In this document: positions 32,691-41,685 of the stretch, in pieces
Numbering within the stretch: position 1 is the stretch's first letter
Layout of the letters: each line of letters starts with the position of its first letter
DNA from: Pseudomonas turukhanskensis
Lineage (GTDB): Bacteria > Pseudomonadota > Gammaproteobacteria > Pseudomonadales > Pseudomonadaceae
Direction of reading: 5' to 3'
Assembly (NCBI RefSeq): GCF_027922365.1
Contig: NZ_BSFN01000005.1
Span: forward strand, 62,001-126,000
Length of the DNA stretch: 64,000 bases
Notes under the pieces: model-generated
The model's database searches: none
What the model was told of the DNA's origin: nothing
What the model saw: the letters and a program-made list of their open reading frames with translations, nothing else
Made by a program: the position numbers and the translations under genes

Positions 32691-33245
32691 TTAGTGACAA
32701 TCCACCACCACCTGCCGAACCCCATACCCCAGCCGCTCACCAAACTCTTCTATAAAGGAAGGCACAAACCCCGCCTCGCCCCAGTTATTGAAGATAAAGC
32801 CCAGGTTGGAAAACCCGCATGGCTGCAAAAACAGAAAGCCGTTGATGTCATCTTCAAACCCGCACAGCGGGCAGGTGAAGTTGTCGCTGACCTTGGGCGT
32901 CCACTCTTCCAGGCTGTCGAACAGCGCCTCGCCCACTTCCTTGCGGCACTTGGGGCAGCCGGCTTCTTCGAGGAAGTTTTTCGTCGGTGTATAGATGCAG
33001 CGCTTGGTCACCACTTCCAGCCCGTTCACCGGCCGGCCAAAGGGAAGCTTGTGCGGGTGCAAGGCAATGCGCTTGGCGCCGTCGGCAATGGCACAAGCCA
33101 TGCGATTGCCAGTGCGGCCACAGGTGCTGAGGTCCGCCGCCACGATATTGCGCTGCACCAGCCAGCGCAGCATCAGCCGCGCCCGCGCCTCGTGGTTGGG
33201 AAAGGTGGATATCTGCGGCACCAGAATCAGTTGTTGCTCAGCCAT
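32691..33245 (-). CDS. Conserved Pseudomonas protein with two CxxC pairs
   Basis: 184 residues from ATG 33245 (MAEQQLILVPQISTF). I do not recognise a function; pipelines may label such proteins a sugar transporter ATPase, but no Walker motifs are present. CPKCRKE and CPLCGFE look like a zinc ribbon in the middle. The first third has ARARLMLRWLVQRNIVAADLSTCGRTG. No signal peptide or membrane segment. It is divergent from xseA with an 83-base gap. Confidence 0.75.
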   Translation of the reverse strand: MAEQQLILVPQISTFPNHEARARLMLRWLVQRNIVAADLSTCGRTGNRMACAIADGAKRIALHPHKLPFGRPVNGLEVVTKRCIYTPTKNFLEEAGCPKCRKEVGEALFDSLEEWTPKVSDNFTCPLCGFEDDINGFLFLQPCGFSNLGFIFNNWGEAGFVPSFIEEFGERLGYGVRQVVVDCH

Positions 33246-33328
33246 GGTCGGCCCCGAAATCAAAACAGCGCGCAGTTTAACAGGCAGCGCCTTTGGCTCG
33301 CGGCGCGTAAGCCTCTATCATGCCCGCC

Positions 33329-34708
33329 ATGATCAAAGACCCGTTCCAACGCCTCGGCCTCGACCGCGAAGTGCTTACCGTCAGCCAGCTCAACGGCCGC
33401 GCCCGCGTGCTGTTGGAAGATGTGTTCAGCAATATCTGGGTGGAAGGCGAAATCTCCAACCTGGCCAAGCCCGCCTCTGGCCATGTGTATTTCACCCTCA
33501 AAGACAGCAATGCCCAGGTGCGCTGCGCTCTGTTCCGGCAGAACGCCGCCCGCGTGCGCCAGGCGCTGCGCGACGGCTTGGCGGTGAAGGTGCGCGGCAA
33601 GGTGTCGTTGTTCGAAGGGCGTGGCGACTACCAGCTGATTCTCGACAGCGTGGAGCCAGCCGGTGATGGCGCCCTGCGCCTGGCCTTCGAGGCGCTGAAA
33701 GAAAAGCTCAGCGGTGAAGGGTTGTTCGCCGCCGAAAACAAAGTCGTCCTGCCGGCGCACCCGCAGCGCATCGGCATTGTCAGCTCGCCCACCGGCGCGG
33801 TGATTCGCGACATCATCAGTGTCTTCCGCCGCCGCGCGCCGCAGATCCAGCTGACCCTGATCCCCACTGCCGTGCAGGGCCGAGAGGCCACGGGGCAGAT
33901 TGTTCGCGCCCTGCAGATCGCCGACCGGCAAGGCTTCGACGCATTGATCCTGGCCCGTGGCGGCGGCTCGCTGGAAGACCTCTGGTGCTTTAACGAGGAG
34001 CAGGTCGCGCGTGCCATCGCCGCCTGCCAGACGCCGATCATCAGTGCCGTCGGCCATGAAACCGATGTGTCGATCAGCGACTTTGTCGCCGACGTGCGCG
34101 CGCCCACGCCCTCCGCCGCTGCCGAACTGCTGGCCCCGGATGCCAACGAGCTGGTGCAGCGCCTGAACAGCCTGCACCGCCGATTGGTAATGCGCATGCA
34201 CAACCGCATCGAGCGCGAGCGCCTGCGCCTGGACGGCATCAGCCGTCGCCTGCGCCACCCCGGCGAACGTCTGCGCCAGCAAGCACAACGCCTGGACGAC
34301 CTGGACATGCGCCTGCGCCGCGCCTTCGAGCGCAACCTGCAACAACGTCAGGACCGCGTGGCCCGTCTGGATATGCGCCTGGCTGCGCAGCACCCCGGCC
34401 GCGCCCTGGCCTTGCTGCGCCAGCGACTGGAAGGCCTGAGCGAGCGCTTGCCGCGGGCCATGCGCGAGGCGCTGAAAGATCGCCGCCAGCAATTGCAAAG
34501 CCAAGCACAAACACTGAACGCCATCAGCCCGCTGGCCACCCTTGGCCGCGGCTACAGCATTCTGCTCGACGACAAAGGCCAGGCCATTCGCAACGCCGCG
34601 CAGACCAAACCCGGCCAGCGCCTGAAAGCGCGCCTGGGCGAAGGCGAGCTGGAGGTGCGAGTGGAAGATAACCACCTGACGCCGGTCACCCTGTCGCTTC
34701 TGGACTGA
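33329..34708 (+). CDS. xseA: Exodeoxyribonuclease VII large subunit
   Basis: 459 residues from ATG 33329 (MIKDPFQRLGLDREVLTVSQ); an ATG three codons upstream is also possible. With XseB it degrades single-stranded DNA in both directions. N-terminal OB fold (IWVEGEISNLAKPASGHVYF), central catalytic region (VISSPTGAVIRDI-like, LILARGGGSLEDLW, SAVGHETDVSISDFVAD) and a long Arg-rich coiled coil from about residue 280. xseB is not in the window. Confidence 0.96.
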   Translation: MIKDPFQRLGLDREVLTVSQLNGRARVLLEDVFSNIWVEGEISNLAKPASGHVYFTLKDSNAQVRCALFRQNAARVRQALRDGLAVKVRGKVSLFEGRGDYQLILDSVEPAGDGALRLAFEALKEKLSGEGLFAAENKVVLPAHPQRIGIVSSPTGAVIRDIISVFRRRAPQIQLTLIPTAVQGREATGQIVRALQIADRQGFDALILARGGGSLEDLWCFNEEQVARAIAACQTPIISAVGHETDVSISDFVADVRAPTPSAAAELLAPDANELVQRLNSLHRRLVMRMHNRIERERLRLDGISRRLRHPGERLRQQAQRLDDLDMRLRRAFERNLQQRQDRVARLDMRLAAQHPGRALALLRQRLEGLSERLPRAMREALKDRRQQLQSQAQTLNAISPLATLGRGYSILLDDKGQAIRNAAQTKPGQRLKARLGEGELEVRVEDNHLTPVTLSLLD

Positions 34709-34735
34709 CTTTCCACCTTTTATACAGGCTTGCCC

Positions 34736-35566
34736 ATGCGCCTTCTGCTGTTCTGTCTGTTTTGCCTCGCCCTACCCGCCCACGCCGACAGCTATATCAG
34801 CCGGTTGCTGAACAAGCCGGTACCCGGCGGCGTGGCGGTCATCGACCTCGGCGCCGGCACCGGCACACCCACCGCTACCTATCAGGGCAAGCCCGTTTTG
34901 GTGGTCCATGAACAGGGGCAGCGCTGGCTGGCGATTGTCGGGGTGCCGCTGACCAGCAAGGCCGGCCCGCAGAACATCGTCGCCACAGACGCCAGCGGCA
35001 TTCGCACCCTCAGCTTCAACGTTGGCAGCAAACGCTACGCCGAGCAGCGCATCACCTTGAAGAATCAGCGCCAGGTCAACCCCAACCCCGCCGACCTCAA
35101 GCGCATCGAAAAGGAACTGGCCGAACAGACGCGTGCCTATCAGCGCTTCAGCCCTGGCACGCCGAGCAACCTGCTGTTGGACAAACCGGTCAACGGTCCG
35201 CTGTCGAGCCGCTTTGGCGTACGCCGTTTCTTTAATGGTGAAGAACGCAACCCGCACTCGGGCCTGGACTTTGCCGTCGGCGCCGGCACCCCGATCAAGA
35301 CGCCGGCGGCGGGTAAGGTCATCCTCATCGGCAATTATTTTTTCAACGGCAACACCGTGTTCGTCGACCACGGCCAAGGCTTTATCAGCATGTTCTGCCA
35401 TATGTCGAAAATCGATGTGAAGCTCGGCCAGCAGTTGGCCCGTGGCGCAGTGGTCGGTAAGGTCGGTTCCACCGGCCGCGCCACAGGGCCGCACATGCAC
35501 TGGAATATCAGCTTGAATGATGTGCGCGTGGACCCGGCGATTTTTATCGGAGCCTTTGAGCCGTAG
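34736..35566 (+). CDS. M23 family metallopeptidase (LytM-type), exported
   Basis: 276 residues from ATG 34736; TTG two codons earlier is less likely. Signal peptide MRLLLFCLFCLALPAHA. A C-terminal M23 domain with zinc motifs NPHSGLDFAVG (HxxxD), FCHMSKI and GPHMHWN (HxH). All ligands are present, so it is probably an active peptidoglycan endopeptidase. It lies between xseA and a mechanosensitive channel gene, 16 bases before the latter. Confidence 0.92.
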   Translation: MRLLLFCLFCLALPAHADSYISRLLNKPVPGGVAVIDLGAGTGTPTATYQGKPVLVVHEQGQRWLAIVGVPLTSKAGPQNIVATDASGIRTLSFNVGSKRYAEQRITLKNQRQVNPNPADLKRIEKELAEQTRAYQRFSPGTPSNLLLDKPVNGPLSSRFGVRRFFNGEERNPHSGLDFAVGAGTPIKTPAAGKVILIGNYFFNGNTVFVDHGQGFISMFCHMSKIDVKLGQQLARGAVVGKVGSTGRATGPHMHWNISLNDVRVDPAIFIGAFEP

Positions 35567-35582
35567 TTAGACCAGGACGAGA

Positions 35583-36836
35583 ATGACCATGGAACAGCAC
35601 TACGAAGACACCGTGCACTGGCTGGAACGCTTCCCTTATCTGTACAGTCTGGTGGCTCTGATTCTGCTGCTGTTTGCCGCCTGGCTGGCCAACTGGCTGA
35701 TCAAGCGCGTGTTGATTCGCGGCTTCTATCGCCTGCTGCGCGCCACCCACCTGGGCCAGGACAAGGCGCTGGCGCGCTCCCACATCATTGCCCGCCTGGC
35801 CAATGTGGTGCCGGCGCTGATTCTGGCCAATGGCGTGGAGCTGATTCCCGACCTGCCCCACGCCTTGATCACGGTGACGCGCAATGTCTGCGGCGCCTTT
35901 ATCGTACTGACCATCGCCCTGGCCGTAAGCGGCGCGCTGACCCTGGCCAACTCATTGTATGAACGCCGCCCAGATGCCCATCTGCGGCCGCTCAAGGGTT
36001 ACTTCCAAGTCGTCAAAATCGCCATCTATGTCGTTGCCACGGTGTTGATGATCGCCGTGCTGGTGGACCGCTCGCCGCTTATTCTGCTCTCCGGCCTGGG
36101 CGCCATGGCCGCCGTGCTGATTCTGATTTTTCAGGACACCCTGCTGTCACTCGTGGCCAGCGTGCAGATCTCTTCGAACGACATCGTGCGCGTCGGTGAC
36201 TGGATTGAAATGCCGCAACTCAATGCCGACGGCGACGTGATCGATATCGCCCTGCACACCATCAAGGTGCAGAACTGGGACAAGACCATCACCACCATTC
36301 CCACCAAGCGCTTTATCACCGACTCGTTCAAAAATTGGCGGGGCATGCAGGAAGCCGGTGGGCGACGCATCAAGCGCAGCCTGCACCTGGATCAGAACAG
36401 CGTTCACTTTCTAAGCCCTGAGGAAATCGAGCACCTGCGCCAGTTCAAACTGCTGGCGCCGTACCTGAAGAGCAAAGAAAGCGAATTGATGAGCTGGAAT
36501 AGCCAGTTGGAAGAGCCCTTGCGGGTAGCGGTGAATACTCGGCGAGTGACCAACATCGGCACCTTCCGCGCCTACGTGGAAAACTACCTGCGTCAGCACC
36601 AGGGCATTCGCCAGGACATGACGCTGCTGGTGCGCCAGCTAAGCCCGCTGGCCGACGGCCTACCGATTGAACTCTATTGTTTTACCAACACCACGGCATG
36701 GGTGCCGTATGAAGCCATTCAGGGCGATATCTTCGACCATATGCTGGCGATTCTGCCGGAGTTCGGTTTACGCGTATTCCAGCACCCGAGCGGGGCGGAC
36801 ATGCGCGCTGCCCTGGCCAATCGAGAAGCGCCGTAG
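35583..36836 (+). CDS. Mechanosensitive channel, MscS superfamily (YbdG/MscM type)
   Basis: 417 residues. Five N-terminal hydrophobic helices (to about residue 185), then the MscS beta domain (VGDWIEMPQLNADGDVIDI, TTIPTKRFI) and a C-terminal soluble part. Length and layout match E. coli YbdG, a small osmotic-shock channel. The ATG ACC ATG start offers two choices (35583 or 35589). The TAG stop lies inside the first bases of a palindromic element (36833-36909). Confidence 0.92.
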   Translation: MTMEQHYEDTVHWLERFPYLYSLVALILLLFAAWLANWLIKRVLIRGFYRLLRATHLGQDKALARSHIIARLANVVPALILANGVELIPDLPHALITVTRNVCGAFIVLTIALAVSGALTLANSLYERRPDAHLRPLKGYFQVVKIAIYVVATVLMIAVLVDRSPLILLSGLGAMAAVLILIFQDTLLSLVASVQISSNDIVRVGDWIEMPQLNADGDVIDIALHTIKVQNWDKTITTIPTKRFITDSFKNWRGMQEAGGRRIKRSLHLDQNSVHFLSPEEIEHLRQFKLLAPYLKSKESELMSWNSQLEEPLRVAVNTRRVTNIGTFRAYVENYLRQHQGIRQDMTLLVRQLSPLADGLPIELYCFTNTTAWVPYEAIQGDIFDHMLAILPEFGLRVFQHPSGADMRAALANREAP

Positions 36837-36909
36837 GGCGATATCCGCCGGCTCGCCGATTTGCCGTATATCGCTGCGGCGGATACCGCCAAAGCGGTAT
36901 TCGCCCTAC
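36833..36909. repeat. GTAGGG palindromic element, copy 2
   Basis: 77-bp element, ends GTAGGGCGATATCCGCC and GGTATTCGCCCTAC. It is the shortest copy of the family. Its first GTAG contains the stop codon of the channel gene. Confidence 0.85.
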
Positions 36910-37044
36910 ATACATCGCGCAATATTTGGGAGCTTTGCGCAAATTCCAGACAAATTTTTCTCCGCAAACCAGGCTGCGCGCTACGAATCACCAAATTTTG
37001 CGCATGCCTTGCCATATTCAGCTCAAGTGAATAGGGTTAACCGC

Positions 37045-37122
37045 ATGAAAACACCCCACACCCTTATTCTGCTGCGGCAACACGCCTGCCTGTGCCTGGT
37101 CAGCCCGCGACTGCAAAGCTGA
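37045..37122 (+). CDS. Possible leucine leader peptide before leuA
   Basis: 25-codon [18 protein letters not shown] followed by [10 protein letters not shown], with GGGTT about eight bases before the ATG. Six of 25 residues are Leu, with one Ile and one Val. It ends 89 bases before leuA, where a leader peptide would lie. There is no run of four leucines and no convincing terminator hairpin with a U-tract after it; the GGCCA / TGGCC stem at 37172-37189 is weak. A chance ORF is possible. Confidence 0.4.
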   Translation: MKTPHTLILLRQHACLCLVSPRLQS

Positions 37123-37211
37123 CTGCTCACCTCGCCCCGCTACACTTAATTGCACGCAGTTATCACCGGTCGGCCACCCTTATCTGGCCACGCTACGTAA
37201 AGGAATTTGCC

Positions 37212-38888
37212 ATGAGCATGCTCAAAGATCCGTCGAACAAATACCGCGCCTTCACCCCGATCAACATTCCCGACCGCACCTGGCCGAGCAAGGTGATCGA
37301 CAAAGCCCCGATCTGGCTGAGCACCGACCTGCGTGATGGCAACCAGTCGCTCATCGAGCCGATGGATGCCGAGAAAAAAATGCGTTTCTTCAAAACCCTG
37401 CTGGCCGTGGGTTTGAAGGAAATCGAAGTGGGCTTTCCGTCCGCTTCGCAAACCGACTTCGACTTCGTGCGTGAATTGATCGAAGGCGGCCATATCCCCG
37501 ATGACGTCACCATTCAGGTGCTGACTCAGGCCCGTGAAGACCTCATCGAGCGCACCTTCGAATCGCTCAAAGGCGCCAAGAAAGCCATCGTTCACTACTA
37601 CAATGCCTGCGCCCCGAGCTTTCGCCGCATTGTGTTCAACCAGGACAAGAACGGCGTAAAAGAAATCGCCGTGCAGGCCGGTCAGATCATCAAGCGCCTG
37701 GCCGAAGCCGCGCCAGAAACCCAATGGGGTTTCGAGTACTCGCCGGAAGTATTCAGCTCCACCGAGATCGATTTCTCGGTGGAGGTGTGCAACGCGGTTA
37801 TCGCCGTGTTCCAGCCAACTCCAGCCAAGCCGCTGATTCTCAATCTGCCGGCCACCATCGAAAACGCCACGCCGAACAACTACGCCGACCAGATCGAATG
37901 GTTCGGTCGTCACGTTGATCGCCGTGACAGCGTGATCATCAGCCTGCACACCCACAACGACCGTGGCACCGGCGTTGCCGCCACCGAGCTGGGCCTGATG
38001 GCTGGTGCCGACCGCGTGGAGGGCTGCCTGTTTGGCAACGGCGAGCGCACCGGCAACGTCTGCCTGGTGACCGTGGCGCTGAACCTGTACACACAAGGCA
38101 TCGATCCGCAATTGGATTTCTCCGACATCGATACCGTGCGCAAGGTGGTGGAAGACTGCAACCAGCTGCCGGTGCACCCGCGTCACCCCTATGTGGGCGA
38201 CCTGGTTCACACCGCATTCTCCGGCTCGCACCAGGATGCCATCCGCAAAGGCTTTACCCAGCAGAAAGCCGATGGCGTCTGGGAAGTGCCATACCTGCCG
38301 ATTGACCCGGCCGATATCGGCCGCAGCTACGAGGCGGTAATTCGCGTCAACAGCCAGTCGGGCAAAGGCGGCATCACGTTCCTGCTGGAACAGGAATACG
38401 GCATCAGCTTGCCGCGTCGTATGCAGATCGAATTCAGCCAGGTTGTGCAGAAAGAAACCGATCGCCTGGGCCTGGAAATGACCGCCGAGCAAATCTACAG
38501 CCTGTTGCAGAACGAGTATCTGCAAGCCAGCAGCCCGTATGCGCTGAAAAGCCATCGCCTGCAGGAAGAGAACGGCATCTGCAACGTGGATATCGACGTC
38601 ACCGTCAGTGGCGAGCTGCGCCGCAAACACGGCACTGGCAAGGGCCCGCTGGAGGCCTTGGTCGCAGCCTTGCCGCAGAACCTGGAAATCATTGACTACC
38701 ACGAACACGCTATCGGCGCCGGCGCCAACGCCAAGGCAGCTGCCTATATCGAAGTGCGCCTGAACGGCGGACGTCCGGTGTTTGGCGTGGGCATTGATGA
38801 AAACATCACCACCGCCAGCTTCCGCGCCCTGTTCAGCGCCCTTAACCGCGCGCTGAAACAGGCCGAGGAAAACACTCAGGCGGCATAA
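37212..38888 (+). CDS. leuA: 2-isopropylmalate synthase
   Basis: 558 residues from ATG 37212 ([14 protein letters not shown]), with AAGGAA 11 bases upstream. It condenses acetyl-CoA with 2-ketoisovalerate, the first step of leucine synthesis. TIM barrel with [15 protein letters not shown] (metal and substrate site) and [11 protein letters not shown], and a C-terminal leucine-sensing LeuA domain from about residue 425. This is the long LeuA form of pseudomonads and actinobacteria. It is followed by a strong terminator. Confidence 0.97.
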   Translation: MSMLKDPSNKYRAFTPINIPDRTWPSKVIDKAPIWLSTDLRDGNQSLIEPMDAEKKMRFFKTLLAVGLKEIEVGFPSASQTDFDFVRELIEGGHIPDDVTIQVLTQAREDLIERTFESLKGAKKAIVHYYNACAPSFRRIVFNQDKNGVKEIAVQAGQIIKRLAEAAPETQWGFEYSPEVFSSTEIDFSVEVCNAVIAVFQPTPAKPLILNLPATIENATPNNYADQIEWFGRHVDRRDSVIISLHTHNDRGTGVAATELGLMAGADRVEGCLFGNGERTGNVCLVTVALNLYTQGIDPQLDFSDIDTVRKVVEDCNQLPVHPRHPYVGDLVHTAFSGSHQDAIRKGFTQQKADGVWEVPYLPIDPADIGRSYEAVIRVNSQSGKGGITFLLEQEYGISLPRRMQIEFSQVVQKETDRLGLEMTAEQIYSLLQNEYLQASSPYALKSHRLQEENGICNVDIDVTVSGELRRKHGTGKGPLEALVAALPQNLEIIDYHEHAIGAGANAKAAAYIEVRLNGGRPVFGVGIDENITTASFRALFSALNRALKQAEENTQAA

Positions 38889-38906
38889 CGCAAACCGCTA
38901 CACCGC

Positions 38907-38938
38907 AAAAGGGGCGCCCGGAAACGGGCGCCCCTTTT
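38907..38938. terminator. Terminator after leuA
   Basis: AAAAGGGGCGCCCG-GAAA-CGGGCGCCCCTTTT, perfect 14-base arms with a GAAA tetraloop, between the convergent leuA and 38960-39229 genes. Confidence 0.9.
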
Positions 38939-38959
38939 CGTTTTCTCACGAGCTAAACC

Positions 38960-39229
38960 TCAATGTTGCCCATCGTTGAGGTACAGCAGCAGGATACCGT
39001 CATGGGTTAACCAGCCGCCGTGGAACCACATACCGGTCTCCACCAGGCCGTGCCGAAACGCCCGTTCGAGCGCCCGTTCACACACCTTCTTCGGCGCGCC
39101 GCTGGTGGCCTGCAAAATCTCGATAACCACCTGCCCGGCCAGGGCAGACGGTTCGCCATTGAGTTGACGCTGGCGCATGTCATATACCGCCGCGCACACC
39201 TGCCAATCGCTAATGTCTTTGGTCGCCAT
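38960..39229 (-). CDS. Conserved small protein, function unknown
   Basis: 89 residues from ATG 39229 (MATKDISDWQVCAAVYDM). No signal peptide, membrane helix or known motif. The middle ALERAFRHGLVETGMWFHGGWLTHDG looks like a folded winged-helix-sized domain, but this is a guess. A longer frame upstream overlaps the fimT leader and is rejected. It is convergent with leuA and divergent from the pilin cluster. Confidence 0.65.
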   Translation of the reverse strand: MATKDISDWQVCAAVYDMRQRQLNGEPSALAGQVVIEILQATSGAPKKVCERALERAFRHGLVETGMWFHGGWLTHDGILLLYLNDGQH

Positions 39230-39337
39230 TTGTATCGCCTCCCACACAACGTGGGGACACAGTGGATACCCAAAGAAATCCTGACAACACAAAGCCTGCG
39301 CAAACTTCGGCCTCAATTTCCTAACTGCGCGAAGCCT

Positions 39338-39868
39338 ATGTCTGTATTGGCTGCTGTTCCCGTTGCCGCAATTTACCCGTACCACGCTGGACGCCAGGCT
39401 GCATTTACCCTGGTGGAGCTACTGATAGTGGTGACGCTACTGGGCATTTTTGCGGCCATTGCCGTGCCCAACTTCTACCACACCACCCACAGCAATCGAG
39501 CGCTGGCCGCCGCCAACGAACTCTACTCGGTGTTGCAGTACGCCCGCAGCGAAGCGCTTAGCCGCGGCCGCGGCGTAACCGTGAGCGTCAGCGCGCAAGA
39601 CGCCTGGGCTGGCGATACCTATGTGAAAGCCGGTACACAAACCCTGCGCCACTACGCCAAGGGCAGCTTTGGCGACGCCAGTGCCAGCAGCTCGTTGACG
39701 ACCCTCACGTTCTGCCCCGGCTTTATCGCCGCCACCACCTGCAACAACGGCGCGCTCAGTAGCCCGCCTACCTTCACCGTGAGCTATGCCAACGACAGCT
39801 CGGTGACCACCCGCACAATCAAGGTACTTGCCAGTGGCCAGATCTCCCGCCCCACCGCCAGCGAATAA
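39338..39868 (+). CDS. Type IV pilus minor pilin, GspH/FimT family
   Basis: 176 residues from ATG 39338. After a 22-residue leader the prepilin motif reads QAAFTLVELLIVVTLLG, so the residue before the cut is Ala rather than the usual Gly; Glu5 is present. The C-terminal GspH domain is followed by TFTVSYANDSSVTTRTIKVL. It probably forms part of the pilus-priming tip complex with PilV, PilW, PilX and PilE. It starts the pilin cluster; pilV overlaps its end. Confidence 0.88.
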   Translation: MSVLAAVPVAAIYPYHAGRQAAFTLVELLIVVTLLGIFAAIAVPNFYHTTHSNRALAAANELYSVLQYARSEALSRGRGVTVSVSAQDAWAGDTYVKAGTQTLRHYAKGSFGDASASSSLTTLTFCPGFIAATTCNNGALSSPPTFTVSYANDSSVTTRTIKVLASGQISRPTASE

Positions 39869-40409
39869 CGCGCGCGGCTTATCCGCCATGGCCGGCTTCA
39901 GTCTGATCGAAGTACTGATTGCGCTGCTGGTGCTGTGTATCGGCCTGCTGGGCATGGTGTCGCTGCAAGGTCGTGGTTTGCAGCTGTCGCAAAGTGCCAA
40001 TCAGCGCAGCACAGCAATAATGCTGGCCCAGGATCTGGTCGAGATGATGCGCAGCAACCCCGACGCCACACTCACCAACAACCTGTTCAGCACCGCCTCC
40101 AGCTACTACAAGGCCGCCGGTAGTGAGTTTTCCAGCACCAGCGTAGCCAACTGCGCCAGCCTGGACCGCAGTGGCGGCGGCGCCACGGTTGCCAGCCAGG
40201 ACTTCGGCTGCTGGCTGCAGGAAGTGCAGAGCTTGCTGCCGGTCACCAGCGGGCTGCTGAAAAGCAACTTCACCATCTGCCCGAGCAGCAAGGAAAACAG
40301 CTGCAGCAGCGGCCCAAGCTCGGTGGTGATGATCCAGCTGGCCTGGCAAGACAAGAGCGGCGATTGCACCGACAACATCTGCTACTACCGCCTGCGAGCC
40401 GAGCTATGA
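39834..40409 (+). CDS. pilV: Type IV pilus minor pilin PilV
   Basis: 191 residues if GTG 39834 is used, with AAGG nine bases before it. The next ATG (39888) has no Shine-Dalgarno sequence and would leave only a 3-residue leader. The prepilin motif is MAGFSLIEVLIALLVLCIG, with Gly before the cut and Glu5. The soluble part has several Cys pairs (NCASLDRS, FGCWLQEV). It overlaps the GspH gene by 35 bases and pilW by ATGA, so translation is coupled. The start is uncertain. Confidence 0.85.
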   Translation: MARSPAPPPANNARGLSAMAGFSLIEVLIALLVLCIGLLGMVSLQGRGLQLSQSANQRSTAIMLAQDLVEMMRSNPDATLTNNLFSTASSYYKAAGSEFSSTSVANCASLDRSGGGATVASQDFGCWLQEVQSLLPVTSGLLKSNFTICPSSKENSCSSGPSSVVMIQLAWQDKSGDCTDNICYYRLRAEL

Positions 40410-41119
40410 AAAACGCCCAGCAAGGCCTGTCGTTGATCGAGCTGATGATCGCCATGTTGATTAGCTCGTTCCTGATCCTCGGCGCCACGCAGGTCTATAT
40501 CGATAACCAGCGTTCCTACCAATTCCAGCAAAGCCAGAGCAGCAACCAAGGCCAGGGCCGGGTGATTCAGATGCTGCTGGAACATCAACTGGCGCGCACC
40601 GGTTACCGCGCCACGCCGTTGCTGACCACGAGCCTTGCCAGCGCGTTTCCGGCACTGGCCAGCAGCAATGGTTGCCCGGCCTTCAGCGCCGGCCAGACCC
40701 TGTTGCTGAGCACAGACAACACCGGCGTGTGCTACCGCTACCAGGGCTCGGCGGACGGCGCCGATGTCGATTGCCTGGGTAACAAGATCAGCAAAGGCCA
40801 GGACGTGCTGAGCCGTATCGACTTTGTCAGCAGCACCAGCGCCGGGGCGGGCAGCCTCACCTGTTCGGTCGGCGGGGTGAGCACCACCTTGGCCGATGGC
40901 CTGGCCGACTTCATGTTTTTTGCGCTGCCTGACAGCAGTGCTTCGGCCCAGGGCGTGCGCTACGCCGCCCTGCTGTCGAGCAGTGCAAGCCTGCGCGACG
41001 GCGTGGCCACCAGCGTGCTCGATCAATGGAAAAGCGTTAGCGGCAAAACCCGCAACAGCGATCAGTACCTGTACCAAATCAGCCAGGGCAGCGTCGCCCT
41101 GAGGAACCTGATGCCATGA
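40406..41119 (+). CDS. pilW: Type IV pilus minor pilin PilW
   Basis: 237 residues from ATG 40406, overlapping the pilV stop in ATGA. Prepilin motif QQGLSLIELMIAMLISSFLI, with Gly before the cut and Glu5. PilW_C-like soluble region with LAFAL-type end. With PilV, PilX and PilY1 it forms the tip complex that primes pilus assembly. An upstream in-frame start (40364) lies inside pilV and is rejected. Confidence 0.92.
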   Translation: MKNAQQGLSLIELMIAMLISSFLILGATQVYIDNQRSYQFQQSQSSNQGQGRVIQMLLEHQLARTGYRATPLLTTSLASAFPALASSNGCPAFSAGQTLLLSTDNTGVCYRYQGSADGADVDCLGNKISKGQDVLSRIDFVSSTSAGAGSLTCSVGGVSTTLADGLADFMFFALPDSSASAQGVRYAALLSSSASLRDGVATSVLDQWKSVSGKTRNSDQYLYQISQGSVALRNLMP

Positions 41120-41685
41120 CCCCCGCCCTCCCCCACAAACAACACGGGGCGGCTTTGCTGGTCGCCCTGGTAATGCTCCTGCTGATTACGTTGCTGGCCA
41201 CTTCGAGCCTGCGCGACAGCACCCTGCAGAATCGCCTGAGCGGCACCGTCGCCGAACGCCAGCACGCCGCCAATGCCGCCGAGTCGGCGTTACGCGAGGG
41301 CGAACGGCGTTTGCAGGCACTGGCCAATACCGGCGTCAGCAGCCTGGGCTCCACCGATTGCACCGCCAGCATTGGCGCCCTGGCAGCCACGGTGAAAAAC
41401 CTCTGCATCCTGGCCAGTGACCGCTATGCCGACAGCAGCGTGGCCGGCACCGACTGGTGGACCGCCGCCACCTACGCCACTGACTACCTGGGCTCGAACA
41501 GCGACGCCAGCTTTACCAACACGCCGCGCTGGAACACTGCCTATATCGGCACGTCCACCACCGACCTGGAAACCCTGCAACAGGGCAAAGGCACCTACTT
41601 CTACCGCGTCAGCGCGGCCGCCCGGGCCGACGGCAAGCGCTTTCCCGTTGTCCGCCAGAGTGTTTACAGGATTACCGTGCAATGA
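41116..41685 (+). CDS. pilX: Type IV pilus minor pilin PilX
   Basis: 189 residues. The start ATG overlaps the pilW stop (ATGA). The leader ends in QHG before AALLVALVMLLLITLLA; Glu5 is absent, as in other PilX/GspK-type pilins that start the fibre. The family region TLQNRLSGTVAERQHAANAAESALREGE is clear. It is co-translated with pilW and pilY1. Confidence 0.92.
   Translation: MTPALPHKQHGAALLVALVMLLLITLLATSSLRDSTLQNRLSGTVAERQHAANAAESALREGERRLQALANTGVSSLGSTDCTASIGALAATVKNLCILASDRYADSSVAGTDWWTAATYATDYLGSNSDASFTNTPRWNTAYIGTSTTDLETLQQGKGTYFYRVSAAARADGKRFPVVRQSVYRITVQ

Noticed and set aside
32549..32743. 64-codon minus ORF across the CCCTCTCCC repeat
   Set aside because: Composed mainly of the palindromic repeat; no protein character.
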